Below, one piece after another: positions 9,830-18,885 of a stretch of 64,000 nucleotides of DNA. Below the pieces are notes generated by a model. That model saw only the letters and a program-made list of their open reading frames with translations, searched no databases and was not told where the DNA came from. Position 1 is the first letter of the stretch, and each line of letters opens with the position of its first letter. Location of the stretch: assembly GCF_005502275.1 (NCBI RefSeq), contig NZ_SWLZ01000017.1, positions 42,854-106,853 of the forward strand, given 5' to 3'. A program made the translations under genes and the position numbers. Origin of the DNA: Robertmurraya siralis (GTDB lineage: Bacteria > Bacillota > Bacilli > Bacillales > Cytobacillaceae).

Positions 9830-11336
9830 TTGGTTTCCTTGCCATCCCGAAGCCAGCACCCATTGGTCCATAAGGGTTCATAAACGGCGGGCTAGCAAAC
9901 GGTTGGCCATACGGTGGAGCATAAACTGGTGCAACACCTGATCCATAACCTCCCGCTTCCGGATATCCCCCTTCAGCCTCATATCCCATTGACGTTTCCA
10001 TCCGATATCCTGTTGGTACGGCACCATAGTTTGGTGCAAATCCTCCTGGCATTCCATAACCTGCAGGTATTTGTGGTTGAGGACCATAGCTTCCCACTAA
10101 TTGTGGTCCACCGCATCCGCAATCTTTATCGTCCATCGCTCCTTGTACGGCTGGAAACGGCTGGTTCGGCCCGAATGGCATCCCTTGAGGAGCGTATGCC
10201 CCAGCAACCTCTGGCCCCGGTCCATATGCCGGTGGGAATGCAGGATATGGTTGTGCAAATCCCGGTCCTGGTCCATATGGCATTGGATAAGGAGCAGCAT
10301 ATGGCGGGCATGGATATGGCGCATGCATCATTGGAGCCATATGCGGCATTAGTGGCATATTCGCCATTTCCGGCAACACTTGCGGCATCGGCGGCATATT
10401 CGCCATCTCCGGTGACACTTGCGGCATCGGCGGCATATTCGCCATTTCCGGTGACACTTGCGGCATGTTTGGCATGTTTGGCATGTTTGGCATATTCGGC
10501 ATGTTTGCCATTGGAGGGAATTGGGCATTATCGTATGCTCCCATTACACCTGCAGGTTGATTAGGCATAAACGGAGACGACTCATCATCAAAATAATGAT
10601 TTTCTACTCCCGGCATTCCTCCATAGTATGGTGGCTGTTGCATTGCTCCTTGTACTTCAGGATTTACTGGTGATTGCTGATATGGATATCCTCCTGGAGC
10701 AGGGTAAGGTTTGAATGGATTCATTGGCTGTTGAAATCCTCCTTTAATCGGTATTTCGATTGAGGATGATTCCTCAAAAGATTCCGTTTCTACAGGCTTA
10801 AAAGGCTTCACCGGTTCTGGTTTTACTGGTTTCACCTGTTTTACTGGTTTCACCGGTTTTGCTTCAGGTAAAATATTTGCTGGTTTTGGTGGCAATTGCG
10901 GTGCATGAGGCTTTTGTTCCATATTAACATTTGCCATATTCATCATATAATAGTTGTTAATATCAATTTCTGGAATGATCGGTTTAGGCATTTTCGGTAC
11001 AAATGGTTTTTTCGGCGTTTCCACTTTCGGCATTTCAGGCACTGGTTTTTCCGCTTTTTCAACCGGCGCCTCTTTTTTCTTCTCCTTTACAAACGGCTGC
11101 TCCTTTACTTGTTTTTCTTTTTTAACACCCATATTGAGCTGTGTTTCTTTCTGACCAATAGGAGCTTCTTTTTTAACGCTTCCCCCAGCAGTTGGAACCT
11201 TTATTTTCATTCCGGGCATAATCATATCAGGATTGCTGAGCTGTGAATTCAGTTTCTTCAGCTCTTCAAAATTCACGCCGTACTTTTTGGCGATTTTCCA
11301 AAGAGTATCCCCTTTCTGTACGATATGGATCTTCAC
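9804..11336 (-). CDS. safA: SafA, LysM-containing spore coat morphogenetic protein
   Basis: SafA is targeted to the forespore by its LysM domain and by SpoVID, and directs inner coat assembly. The 510-residue protein opens with a LysM domain (residues 1-50: KIHIVQKGDTLWKIAKKYGV and MIMPGMKIKVP). A Lys/Pro/Glu-rich linker with VKP repeats (60-190) and a long Pro/Met/Gly/Tyr-rich tail follow. The tail holds direct repeats (ANMPPMPQVSPEM three times, NMP units) and a short Cys-rich patch DDKDCGCGG. The start is GTG at 11336 with AGGAGGGAG upstream. B. subtilis SafA is 387 residues, so this one is enlarged by its repeats. Internal Met codons could yield a C-terminal product like SafA-C30. Confidence 0.88.
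   Translation of the reverse strand: MKIHIVQKGDTLWKIAKKYGVNFEELKKLNSQLSNPDMIMPGMKIKVPTAGGSVKKEAPIGQKETQLNMGVKKEKQVKEQPFVKEKKKEAPVEKAEKPVPEMPKVETPKKPFVPKMPKPIIPEIDINNYYMMNMANVNMEQKPHAPQLPPKPANILPEAKPVKPVKQVKPVKPEPVKPFKPVETESFEESSSIEIPIKGGFQQPMNPFKPYPAPGGYPYQQSPVNPEVQGAMQQPPYYGGMPGVENHYFDDESSPFMPNQPAGVMGAYDNAQFPPMANMPNMPNMPNMPNMPQVSPEMANMPPMPQVSPEMANMPPMPQVLPEMANMPLMPHMAPMMHAPYPCPPYAAPYPMPYGPGPGFAQPYPAFPPAYGPGPEVAGAYAPQGMPFGPNQPFPAVQGAMDDKDCGCGGPQLVGSYGPQPQIPAGYGMPGGFAPNYGAVPTGYRMETSMGYEAEGGYPEAGGYGSGVAPVYAPPYGQPFASPPFMNPYGPMGAGFGMARKPNESDGSDD
10354..10506. repeat. Tandem repeats inside safA (3 x 39 bp, then 9-bp units)
   Basis: Three near-identical 39-bp units start at 10354, 10393 and 10432. 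They merge into 9-bp units (GGCATGTTT or GGCATATTC) at 10462, 10471, 10480, 10489 and 10498. All lengths are multiples of three, so copy number can change without breaking the frame. They encode the Met/Pro-rich repeats of SafA. Confidence 0.92.
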
Positions 11337-11766
11337 TCTGACTTCTCCCTCCTATGCAAATGTCCATATATTGTATGATTGTGTGGGTAATTTGCTAATA
11401 ATCTTCAAAAAAACTTATGCTTAATCTAAATAAATTATGTTAGCAGAGAGTGAAAACATTCTCGTACAAGCTTGAAATTTGTCAAAAAAGGGGGTTTAGT
11501 TCTGTCCATGAATATCGACTGTAAGGAAAAACTACGATAAACTATTCTCGAGATGGTTACTTTTTCAATTAAGATAGGGGTTTGCACTAGGTTGGTGTTG
11601 ACTTTTGACTTGTTTCTGTCTGACTCCTTGAAGTGAATTTTTCACATCGCTTTAACACAACTAAAAAGGTGTGCGAAACCAAGGACTCACACGAAATGTG
11701 CCAAAAATCGTTACTGTTTAACAAAGTTAATATAAGGAAAATATAGAAATAAAGGGTGGAGAACAA
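11337..11766. other. Divergent intergenic region between safA and nadR
   Basis: About 430 bases with no credible gene. It must hold the safA promoter (minus) and the nadR promoter and leader (plus, ribosome site AAAGGGTGGAG just before 11767). An imperfect inverted element GTGTGCG...CTCACAC lies near 11672-11694, but I cannot show that it is an operator. Confidence 0.4.
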
Positions 11767-12303
11767 ATGAAAGGTCAGAAAATTCTAGGAGACGAAAGAA
11801 GAAGGCTGATTGTAACCTGGCTCCAAACAAGCCAAGAACCGATAACTGGAAGTGAATTAGCAATGAAAACCAATGTCTCTAGACAAGTAATAGTTGGAGA
11901 TATTACATTGCTTAAAGCTCAGGGTGAACCAATTATTGCAACCAGCCAAGGATATCTGTATATGAGACGACCGGAAATGTTAAACAGGGTGGAAAGAACA
12001 ATCGCCTGTTTCCATCCACCAGAAAAAACGGAAGAGGAGCTGTTATTAATAGTCCAACACGGAGTAACAGTCCTTGATGTAAAAATTGAACACTCCGTAT
12101 ATGGTGATTTAACCGCCTCAATCATGGTTTCAACAGTGAAAGAAGTTCAACAATTCATTGAGAAAATCAGCGCAACTAATTCTTCCTATTTATCGGAATT
12201 AACAGACGGGATCCACCTCCATACTCTAGCTGCCGCAACTGAAGACGACCTAAATAAAGCTGAAGAAGCATTACGTACCAATGGCTTCCTTATCGAAGCA
12301 TGA
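11767..12303 (+). CDS. nadR: NiaR/NadR (YrxA) niacin-responsive transcriptional repressor
   Basis: NiaR represses NAD synthesis and niacin uptake genes when niacin is present. The 178-residue protein has an N-terminal winged helix-turn-helix (about 8-60, GSELAMKTNVSRQVIVGDIT) and a C-terminal 3H domain (about 75-170). The conserved histidines are visible in QHGV, KIEHSVYGDL and DGIHLHTL. The ribosome site GGGTGGAG precedes the ATG. In B. subtilis it sits beside nifS and nadB; here it stands alone between safA and pheA, so its targets must lie elsewhere in the genome. Confidence 0.92.
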   Translation: MKGQKILGDERRRLIVTWLQTSQEPITGSELAMKTNVSRQVIVGDITLLKAQGEPIIATSQGYLYMRRPEMLNRVERTIACFHPPEKTEEELLLIVQHGVTVLDVKIEHSVYGDLTASIMVSTVKEVQQFIEKISATNSSYLSELTDGIHLHTLAAATEDDLNKAEEALRTNGFLIEA

Positions 12304-12324
12304 AATGAACGTAAAAATAGGAGT

Positions 12325-12364
12325 AAACAGCAAAAGGAGCCTATTTGACCCCTTTTTGCTGTTT
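12325..12364. terminator. Bidirectional terminator for nadR and pheA, containing the pheA stop codon
   Basis: AAACAGCAAAAGG (12325-12337) pairs with CCTTTTTGCTGTTT (12351-12364). The pheA stop at 12341-12343 lies in the loop, so the pheA-side stem arm is coding sequence. A T-rich tail follows on the minus strand and T-rich sequence is available on the plus strand. Confidence 0.7.
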
Positions 12365-13213
12365 TACTTGATAGTATGGATAACTCCCTAAAACATTAAC
12401 AGAGCAACCAAGTGCTTCTAATTCAGCAATTGCACCAGGGATTAAAACTTGATCCATCGCCATTTCGACATCGATAATAAAAAAATAGTTTCCGAGTCCT
12501 GTTTTAGTTGGTCTTGATTCGATCTTTGAAAGATTAAGCTTTCTCCAAGCAAATGCTGACAATACTTGATGGAGAGCACCAGAACGATCATCCGCTGGAA
12601 GAGTAATCATTAACGACGTTTTGTTCCCAACCATTTGCAAAGGACTGTTGCTGAATTTACTCGCCTCCTTCGCTAGAACAATAAAGCGTGTATGGTTGAA
12701 ATCAAAGTCATGAATATCAGGGGCGACAACTGCTAACCCATATTCTTCAGCTGCTAATTCATTTGCAATCGCAGCAGCTTGTTCTGCCGGATGATCAAAT
12801 ACGTGTTTCGCAGCTGCTGCCGTCGAAGTAACACTTACTCTTTGAACTCCACGGCAATTTTGGTGAAGAAATTTATGACATTGCGCAATTGCATGCGAAT
12901 GACTATAGATCGTCTCAATATTTTTCCAATTATCTTTATTTTGCGGATGAACCATTAAATGCTGCCTAATTGGCGCTGTTACCTCTGCTAAAATAGGAAG
13001 CGTTATCTCATGGATTAAATAGTCAAGAGTGATATTTACCGACCCTTCTAATGCATTTTCCAATGGTACGACACAAGCATCCACTTCATTTTTCATGACG
13101 GCATCCAAGCAATCAGGAATCGTCATATATGGAATCCCCTCATCGGACGGAAACATTTCACGTACTGCGATGTCTGTAAACGTTGCTTTCGGTCCTAAAA
13201 ATGCAATTTTCAT
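12341..13213 (-). CDS. pheA: Prephenate dehydratase
   Basis: It converts prephenate to phenylpyruvate in phenylalanine synthesis. The 290-residue monofunctional enzyme has the N-terminal KIAFLGPKATFTD, the ligand-binding repeats with VVPLENALEGSVNITLDYL, the catalytic block FNHTRFIVLA near residue 170, and a C-terminal ACT domain (about 200-280: ALHQVLSAFAWRKLNLSKIE). ACT feedback motifs GALHQVL and ESRPTK are conserved, so inhibition by phenylalanine is expected. The start is ATG at 13213 after GGGGAGG; the upstream frame to 13240 adds nine unrelated residues. Confidence 0.95.
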   Translation of the reverse strand: MKIAFLGPKATFTDIAVREMFPSDEGIPYMTIPDCLDAVMKNEVDACVVPLENALEGSVNITLDYLIHEITLPILAEVTAPIRQHLMVHPQNKDNWKNIETIYSHSHAIAQCHKFLHQNCRGVQRVSVTSTAAAAKHVFDHPAEQAAAIANELAAEEYGLAVVAPDIHDFDFNHTRFIVLAKEASKFSNSPLQMVGNKTSLMITLPADDRSGALHQVLSAFAWRKLNLSKIESRPTKTGLGNYFFIIDVEMAMDQVLIPGAIAELEALGCSVNVLGSYPYYQVKQQKGVK

Positions 13214-13451
13214 TATGATTTTTTCCTCCCCAGAAGTCATCCTGTTGTCTATATGAAAAGGACGCCTTGATCTTATGTTAATGTCTAGTCAAATTCATAT
13301 TGCTCACTTCAAGTTAAAAACGGACATCTCTTAACATTGTTTTATTCATAAATATTCAGATATAAATGATGTCAAACTTGATATTGTTCGTTTGAAATCG
13401 ATTCATTCTATCTAAAATTTCAAATAATTCCAATCAATCTAGGGTTTGGAG

Positions 13452-13907
13452 CTACGCTCCAGACCCAAGTACTTCTACATTTTCCACAAATTCTAGCTTT
13501 TTTAAATTTGCCAATAACTCATTGATTTCTATTCCCATTCCTGTAATGTTGAGGGACATGGTCACTTGTGCACGCCCCTGAAGTGGAATGGTCTGATGGA
13601 TCGTTAAAACATTGCAGCCTGATGATGCTACAACCCCAAGTAGCTGTGATAGGGTTCCTGAACGGTCTTCTAAATGGAAAAACAAAGTGATTAATTTTTC
13701 CTTCACTATTGTATGAAATGGAAAAACAGTGTCTCGATATTTGTAAAATGCACTTCGACTTAAATCAACTTGTTGAACAGCATCCCAAACGGATTCGACT
13801 TTTTTCCGTTCGATCATTTCCTTCGCCTCTAGCGTCTTCTTCATCGCCTCAGGCAAAACATCCTCACGAACCAAATAAAATTTCTTATCAAATTTGTCTT
13901 TGCTCAT
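13452..13907 (-). CDS. pheB: PheB, ACT domain protein
   Basis: A 151-residue protein with an N-terminal region (1-65) that carries a helix-turn-helix-like element ([18 protein letters not shown]) and a C-terminal ACT domain (about 75-145, [20 protein letters not shown]). In Bacillus pheB lies between obg and pheA, as here. It has been associated with chorismate metabolism, but a catalytic role is not proven. It probably senses an aromatic amino acid. A 238-base gap separates it from pheA. Confidence 0.88.
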   Translation of the reverse strand: MSKDKFDKKFYLVREDVLPEAMKKTLEAKEMIERKKVESVWDAVQQVDLSRSAFYKYRDTVFPFHTIVKEKLITLFFHLEDRSGTLSQLLGVVASSGCNVLTIHQTIPLQGRAQVTMSLNITGMGIEINELLANLKKLEFVENVEVLGSGA

Positions 13908-13970
13908 TTCCCCACCCCATTAGAAAAGGGTAAACGTCAAAGTTCTTGAACGTCTCCTTTTCGAGAAAAT

Positions 13971-15257
13971 TTAATCAAGAAATTCAAATTCATAATCTAA
14001 CAGCTTAACCGTATCTCCGCTCTGAATGCCTCTTTCTCTCAACGCATCATCAACGCCCATTCCTCTAAGCTGTCTAGCGAAACGGCGCACCGATTCATCG
14101 CGCGAAAAATCGGTCATTTTAAATAATCGCTCAACCGCATCTCCAGAAACCACAAAGCTGCCGTCAGGATCACGGGTAATCACAAACTCTTTTTGGTCTG
14201 CTTCATGCTTATAAAGTACACGATTAATATCTGTTTCTTCTTCATGTACAAGAGGAAACTCTGGTGTTTCTTCGATTTTATCAGCAACTGCAAATAAAAG
14301 ATCTCTTAATCCTTGCCGTGTCAGAGCAGAGATTGGAAATACCGGATAATCCTCTTCCAGCTGTTCTTTAAACGTTGCCAGATTTTCCTCCGCATCCGGC
14401 ATGTCCATTTTATTCGCTACAATTATTTGTGGCCGCTCCGTCAACCGTAAATTATATTCTTTTAATTCATTATTAATCGTTTTATAGTCCTCGTACGGAT
14501 CTCTTCCTTCTGTTGCCGCCATATCAATGACATGAACAATCACTCTAGTTCTTTCTATATGACGTAAAAATTGATGCCCTAACCCTACTCCGGAGTGTGC
14601 TCCTTCAATCAAACCTGGAAGATCGGCCATAACAAAGCTTCTTCCATCCTCTGTCTCCACCATACCAAGATTCGGAGCAATCGTTGTAAAATGATAATCG
14701 GCAATCTTTGGCTTCGCAGCCGATACGACAGAAAGCAAAGTTGACTTTCCAACACTTGGAAATCCAACTAACCCTACGTCGGCAAGAAGCTTCAATTCAA
14801 GAACGACTTCTTTTTCAATGCCTGGTTCCCCATGTTCAGACAGCTCTGGTGCCGGGTTAGCCGGTGTTGCAAACCTAGTATTGCCACGCCCGCCTCGACC
14901 ACCGTGAGCAATCACCGCTCTTTGGCCATGCTCCGTCAAGTCAGCGATCACTTCCATCGTCTCCGCATCGGTCACAACTGTACCTGGTGGAACTTTGACA
15001 ATCATATCTTTTGCATTGCGGCCATGCTGATTTTTTGACATCCCATGTTCGCCACGAGGTGCCTTAAAATGACGCTTATAACGGAAGTCCATGAGCGTTC
15101 TAAGTCCTTCTTCCACTTCAAAAATAACGTCCGCGCCTTTACCTCCGTCTCCCCCCGCTGGGCCGCCCTTCGGCACATATTTCTCACGGCGAAAGGCAAC
15201 CATTCCGTTGCCTCCGTCTCCGCCTTTTACATATATCTTAACTTGATCTACAAACAT
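13971..15257 (-). CDS. obgE: Obg/CgtA GTPase
   Basis: An essential GTPase involved in late 50S ribosome assembly and, in Bacillus, in stress and sporulation signalling. The 428-residue protein has the glycine-rich Obg fold (1-158, starting [20 protein letters not shown]), a GTPase domain (G1 [13 protein letters not shown]3 [10 protein letters not shown]4 NKMD) and a C-terminal OCT domain (about 345-428). The start is ATG at 15257 with GGGAGG upstream; the longer frame to 15326 adds 23 residues absent from the family. It follows spo0B by 86 bases, the conserved spo0B-obg operon. Confidence 0.96.
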   Translation of the reverse strand: MFVDQVKIYVKGGDGGNGMVAFRREKYVPKGGPAGGDGGKGADVIFEVEEGLRTLMDFRYKRHFKAPRGEHGMSKNQHGRNAKDMIVKVPPGTVVTDAETMEVIADLTEHGQRAVIAHGGRGGRGNTRFATPANPAPELSEHGEPGIEKEVVLELKLLADVGLVGFPSVGKSTLLSVVSAAKPKIADYHFTTIAPNLGMVETEDGRSFVMADLPGLIEGAHSGVGLGHQFLRHIERTRVIVHVIDMAATEGRDPYEDYKTINNELKEYNLRLTERPQIIVANKMDMPDAEENLATFKEQLEEDYPVFPISALTRQGLRDLLFAVADKIEETPEFPLVHEEETDINRVLYKHEADQKEFVITRDPDGSFVVSGDAVERLFKMTDFSRDESVRRFARQLRGMGVDDALRERGIQSGDTVKLLDYEFEFLD

Positions 15258-15343
15258 TTTTGTCCTCCCATCTGCAGTAGATGTGTCCTTATGTAAAGTG
15301 ATTCGGCGAGATGCAGCCGTCATCACTTTAGCAAATTTTTATA

Positions 15344-15886
15344 TTATTGATATGGCATATATACTTCAATAGAGAGTTCGTGCTCTGAAAGCTCGTGCAC
15401 TGTTTTTGCAACGATTGATTGCTGTTGAAGAAAACGCTCTATATGTTCAATATTTGTTATTATTCCTCGAAAATCAAAAAAGAAACCGATCCCTGTTTCT
15501 TGTCTTTCAATTGTTACTGATAAATGATTTTCATGGAATGCCTTAATGACTTGATCCAATTCCTCTAAAAAAGTGTTTGTCCAATTGGTCAATACATCAT
15601 CCTTAACGAGATGACCTGATGATAAATTTGGTTCCCCGACAATTTCATACTCTAAGTGAATTGAATGACTTTCCCAATTATATGTAAGGAGCAGTGTGGC
15701 AAATTGAGGAATGTTCAGGTTGGATAGAATTGATTCTTGTCTTGTTTCGACGACAATTTCATCAATAATTTCTTTCACACGATCCATTTTGTTTAAAGAC
15801 AAATTCCCTTTAATTAATTGAATTTTATTAAGCCAATCATGCCTTGCATGTCGCAAAAGCTCAATCGTATCCCACTCTTTTTTCAT
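15344..15886 (-). CDS. spo0B: Spo0B sporulation phosphotransferase
   Basis: Spo0B relays phosphate from Spo0F to Spo0A in the sporulation phosphorelay. The 180-residue protein has the helical-hairpin motif LLRHARHDWLNKIQLIKGNL; the phosphorylated His should be that of RHDW (residue 16). A degenerate kinase-like C-terminal domain follows. The start is ATG at 15886 with AGGAG 8 bases upstream. It is the first gene of the spo0B-obg operon and is preceded by the 20-bp repeat array at 15981-16088. Confidence 0.9.
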   Translation of the reverse strand: MKKEWDTIELLRHARHDWLNKIQLIKGNLSLNKMDRVKEIIDEIVVETRQESILSNLNIPQFATLLLTYNWESHSIHLEYEIVGEPNLSSGHLVKDDVLTNWTNTFLEELDQVIKAFHENHLSVTIERQETGIGFFFDFRGIITNIEHIERFLQQQSIVAKTVHELSEHELSIEVYMPYQ

Positions 15887-15980
15887 AAAAGCACTCCTAA
15901 ACAAACGAACTGAAACCTTCTTCTTGCTAGTATATCAAAATAACCAGTATGTGGGGACAAATATGGATGAAAATTTGATT

Positions 15981-16088
15981 TATCGGTCGTTATGTAAAAA
16001 TATCGGTCTTAAATTAAATATATCAGTCTTCGTGCATATTTATCGGTCTTAAAATTTTTTTATCGGTCAAAAATCGAATTTATCGGTC
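15981..16088. repeat. Array of six TATCGGTC cores at exactly 20-bp spacing
   Basis: TATCGGTC begins at 15981, 16001, 16021 (TATCAGTC), 16041, 16061 and 16081, so each core is followed by exactly 12 variable AT-rich bases. The array fills the gap between the rpmA terminator and spo0B. Constant phase over five intervals with unrelated spacers suggests a DNA- or RNA-binding site array. It is not a CRISPR: repeats and spacers are far too short. Confidence 0.9.
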
Positions 16089-16119
16089 AAAATGATCTTT
16101 GCTTCCACTTCTCGTTAAA

Positions 16120-16156
16120 ACTCAAAAAAACTCCAACCAAAAACGGTTAGAGTTTT
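16120..16156 (-). terminator. Terminator of the rplU-prp-rpmA operon
   Basis: AACTCCAACC (16129-16138) pairs with GGTTAGAGTT (16145-16154) with one G-U pair. It is flanked by a T run on the minus strand and lies 11 bases past the rpmA stop. Confidence 0.88.
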
Positions 16157-16166
16157 TTTAAAAGAA

Positions 16167-16806
<640 letters not shown>

Positions 16807-16814
16807 AAACCGCC

Positions 16815-17123
16815 TTACGCGTTGATTTTTTCAATTACAACTTTTGTGTATGGCTGACGATGACCTTGCTTTTTGTGATAGTTTTTCTTCGCTTTGTATT
16901 TGAAAACAATGATCTTCTTAGCGCGACCTTGCTTTTCAACTTTAGCTGTAACTGTTGCACCTTCAACAACTGGGCTACCAACTTTAACGTTTTCGCCACC
17001 AACGAATAAAACTTTATCAAATGTAACTGTTTCGCCTGCTTCAGCGTTTAGCTTTTCAATGTAGATGGCTTGACCTTCTTCTACTTTGATTTGCTTACCA
17101 CCAGTTTCGATAATTGCGTACAT
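16815..17123 (-). CDS. rplU: 50S ribosomal protein L21
   Basis: L21 binds 23S rRNA in the large subunit. The protein is 102 residues starting [20 protein letters not shown] and ends with the conserved [17 protein letters not shown] region. The start is ATG at 17123 with AGGAGGTG upstream; three extra codons in the longer frame are not part of the family. It is the first gene of rplU-prp-rpmA and is preceded by a leader RNA that probably controls the operon. Confidence 0.97.
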   Translation of the reverse strand: MYAIIETGGKQIKVEEGQAIYIEKLNAEAGETVTFDKVLFVGGENVKVGSPVVEGATVTAKVEKQGRAKKIIVFKYKAKKNYHKKQGHRQPYTKVVIEKINA

Positions 17124-17308
17124 GAACTGCACCTCCTCTTAGACTCAGACTCGCCATCACAGGTGACTCGAAAAGCGATAAAGGCCATTTTATAAGACGA
17201 TCCCCGACTGTCGATGGATTGACTTATGGCAATCACAGCTTGATATAAATGAGTAATCTTTATAACCTGATCTGTGCGGTTGTAGCACGGGTGCGCTACA
17301 AACATAAC
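17124..17308 (-). ncRNA. Ribosomal protein L21 leader
   Basis: A 185-base untranslated region lies between the promoter and rplU. It begins with a strong hairpin TTGTAGCGCAC-CC-GTGCTACAA (17280-17301) and ends near the ribosome site. Low-GC Gram-positive bacteria carry a structured L21 leader at this place, thought to be autoregulatory. The call rests on position and the first hairpin; I could not fold the whole element. Confidence 0.65.
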
Positions 17309-17314
17309 ATGAAA

Positions 17315-17344
17315 ATATTATCATAGTCCGACTGTAAGTGTCAA
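17315..17344 (-). promoter_or_regulatory. Sigma-A promoter of rplU-prp-rpmA
   Basis: The minus strand shows a perfect -35 TTGACA (17339-17344), an 18-base spacer and TAATAT (17315-17320) preceded by TGA, an extended -10-like context. Alternatively GATAAT with a 16-base spacer is used. Confidence 0.7.
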
Positions 17345-17364
17345 CACGAAAAATGCACCGTTGC

Positions 17365-18822
17365 TTAGCCGGTAATCGCAATATTCTTTTTCTCGCCAAT
17401 CTGTTTAATACGATAATATGGCTTCGGTCCTTCTTCAATTGTAAAATAAAGCTCAATCCCGCAAGCGTTCTCTAAAAGTTTCTGCTCACTTCCATTTTCT
17501 CCGGCAAAAATGCTTCTAACATCCTCAGTAGCTTCGATTAACACCGCCTCTATATCCTTTCCTCTGAACTGTAATAGCTCCCGTTCCAAACGAAAGGCGA
17601 CTGTTTCTGCACTGAGTACCTGCCCGTTTCCTTCGCACACTTGACAGGGGCTAAGCAGTGTTTCCTTAAGGGGAATCCGCGTTTTCATTCTCGTCATCTG
17701 CAAAATCCCTAATGGTGTGAAGCCGACGACTCTCGTTCTTCTCTCATCCCGACCGAGAGCAGTCTCCAACCTTTTTCTTACTTGTGTTCGTGCCTCTTCT
17801 GTTTTCATATCAATAAAGTCAACAAGAATCATCCCTGCTAAATTTCGAAGGCGAATTTGTCGGGCAATCTCATCCGCTGCCACAAGATTCGTCATGGTAA
17901 CTGTGTCTTGAGGATTATGCTTTCCGGAAAACTGACCGGTATTTACATCAATTACTGTTAACGCCTCAGTCTCATCAAACACTAAATAAGCTCCGTTTTC
18001 CAACCACACTACTTTTCTTAAAGCGTTCTCAATCTCATGGTCCAATCGATAAATTGAAAAAATATCTTCTCTCTGATGATGTTGATAAATAAGCTCCACA
18101 TGAAGGCAAACCGCTTCAAGTTCCTGTTTCAGCTCAAACGTGTCAACGACAACTCTGCCTGAATTTAAGGTTGAAATGACTGCTTTTACCTCTTCTAAAA
18201 AGAAATCACGCTTCATAACTAAGCCTGGTTTCTTCATCAGCTTCGAAGTTTGCACCATTTTTTCATACATCGTTCGCAGTTGCTCCAATTCAACAATTAC
18301 ATCCTCCTTGAAACACTCTGAACAAGCTGTACGAAAAAAAAGTCCTTCATCCCTCTGCTTGAGCTCATTACCAAGCTGACGCCATTCTTCCCGTATGGTT
18401 TGATCAGCCATTTTCTTCGATACGGCCACAAATTTCCCTTGCGGTGCATAAACGATTCTATCCCCACCAAGCTCAATGATTCCAGTCACCCTTGGTCCCT
18501 TGCTTCTGGCCATACCCTTTTCTACCTGAACAAGGATTTTTTCACCTTGATGAAGATAAGCAGCGATGCTTTTATTTTTATCTTCTTTCGACACGAAAAA
18601 AGCCGGGAGTTTATCCCGGTGTAAAAAGCCTTTCTTTTCAAGACCGATATCAATAAAAGCAGCGTTCAGGCCCGGCAAAACCTTCTCAACAATTCCTAAA
18701 TAGATCGAACCTACAATTGAACGGTGCTGTGGCTGTTCAACAACAAGTTTTTCCAATTTATGATCTTTAATGAATGCATACCTTTTTTCTCTACCCATTC
18801 CATTTACGACTACAGTATTCAC
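17365..18822 (-). CDS. rng: Ribonuclease E/G family endoribonuclease
   Basis: A 485-residue protein of the RNase G type. It has an S1 RNA-binding domain (about 38-125, SIYLGIVEKVLPGLNAAFID), the catalytic DNase I-like region with the metal-binding aspartates in ALTVIDVNTGQFSGK and LVDFIDMKTEEARTQV, and the zinc-link CQVCEGNG near residue 405. It lacks the long C-terminal scaffold of E. coli RNase E. B. subtilis 168 has no RNase E/G and relies on RNase Y, but several other Bacillaceae carry this gene here. The start is ATG at 18822. It ends 20 bases before the rplU promoter. Confidence 0.92.
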   Translation of the reverse strand: MNTVVVNGMGREKRYAFIKDHKLEKLVVEQPQHRSIVGSIYLGIVEKVLPGLNAAFIDIGLEKKGFLHRDKLPAFFVSKEDKNKSIAAYLHQGEKILVQVEKGMARSKGPRVTGIIELGGDRIVYAPQGKFVAVSKKMADQTIREEWRQLGNELKQRDEGLFFRTACSECFKEDVIVELEQLRTMYEKMVQTSKLMKKPGLVMKRDFFLEEVKAVISTLNSGRVVVDTFELKQELEAVCLHVELIYQHHQREDIFSIYRLDHEIENALRKVVWLENGAYLVFDETEALTVIDVNTGQFSGKHNPQDTVTMTNLVAADEIARQIRLRNLAGMILVDFIDMKTEEARTQVRKRLETALGRDERRTRVVGFTPLGILQMTRMKTRIPLKETLLSPCQVCEGNGQVLSAETVAFRLERELLQFRGKDIEAVLIEATEDVRSIFAGENGSEQKLLENACGIELYFTIEEGPKPYYRIKQIGEKKNIAITG

Positions 18823-18885
18823 GAAAAAAACTCCTTACCTGCTTCATTCACCTTATTATCCAATAGCCCAGCGATTTTCTCAAAT

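Noticed and set aside
9914..10564. 216-codon plus-strand frame and other frames opposite safA
   Set aside because: They lie antisense to the repeat-rich safA coding region, whose biased codons keep other frames open. They show no ribosome site or protein features.
11672..11694. NiaR operator upstream of nadR
   Set aside because: The inverted element is imperfect and I could not match it to the known NiaR operator from memory.
15981..16088. CRISPR array
   Set aside because: Cores are only 8 bases and spacers 12 bases, no cas gene is present, and the spacers are AT-rich filler.
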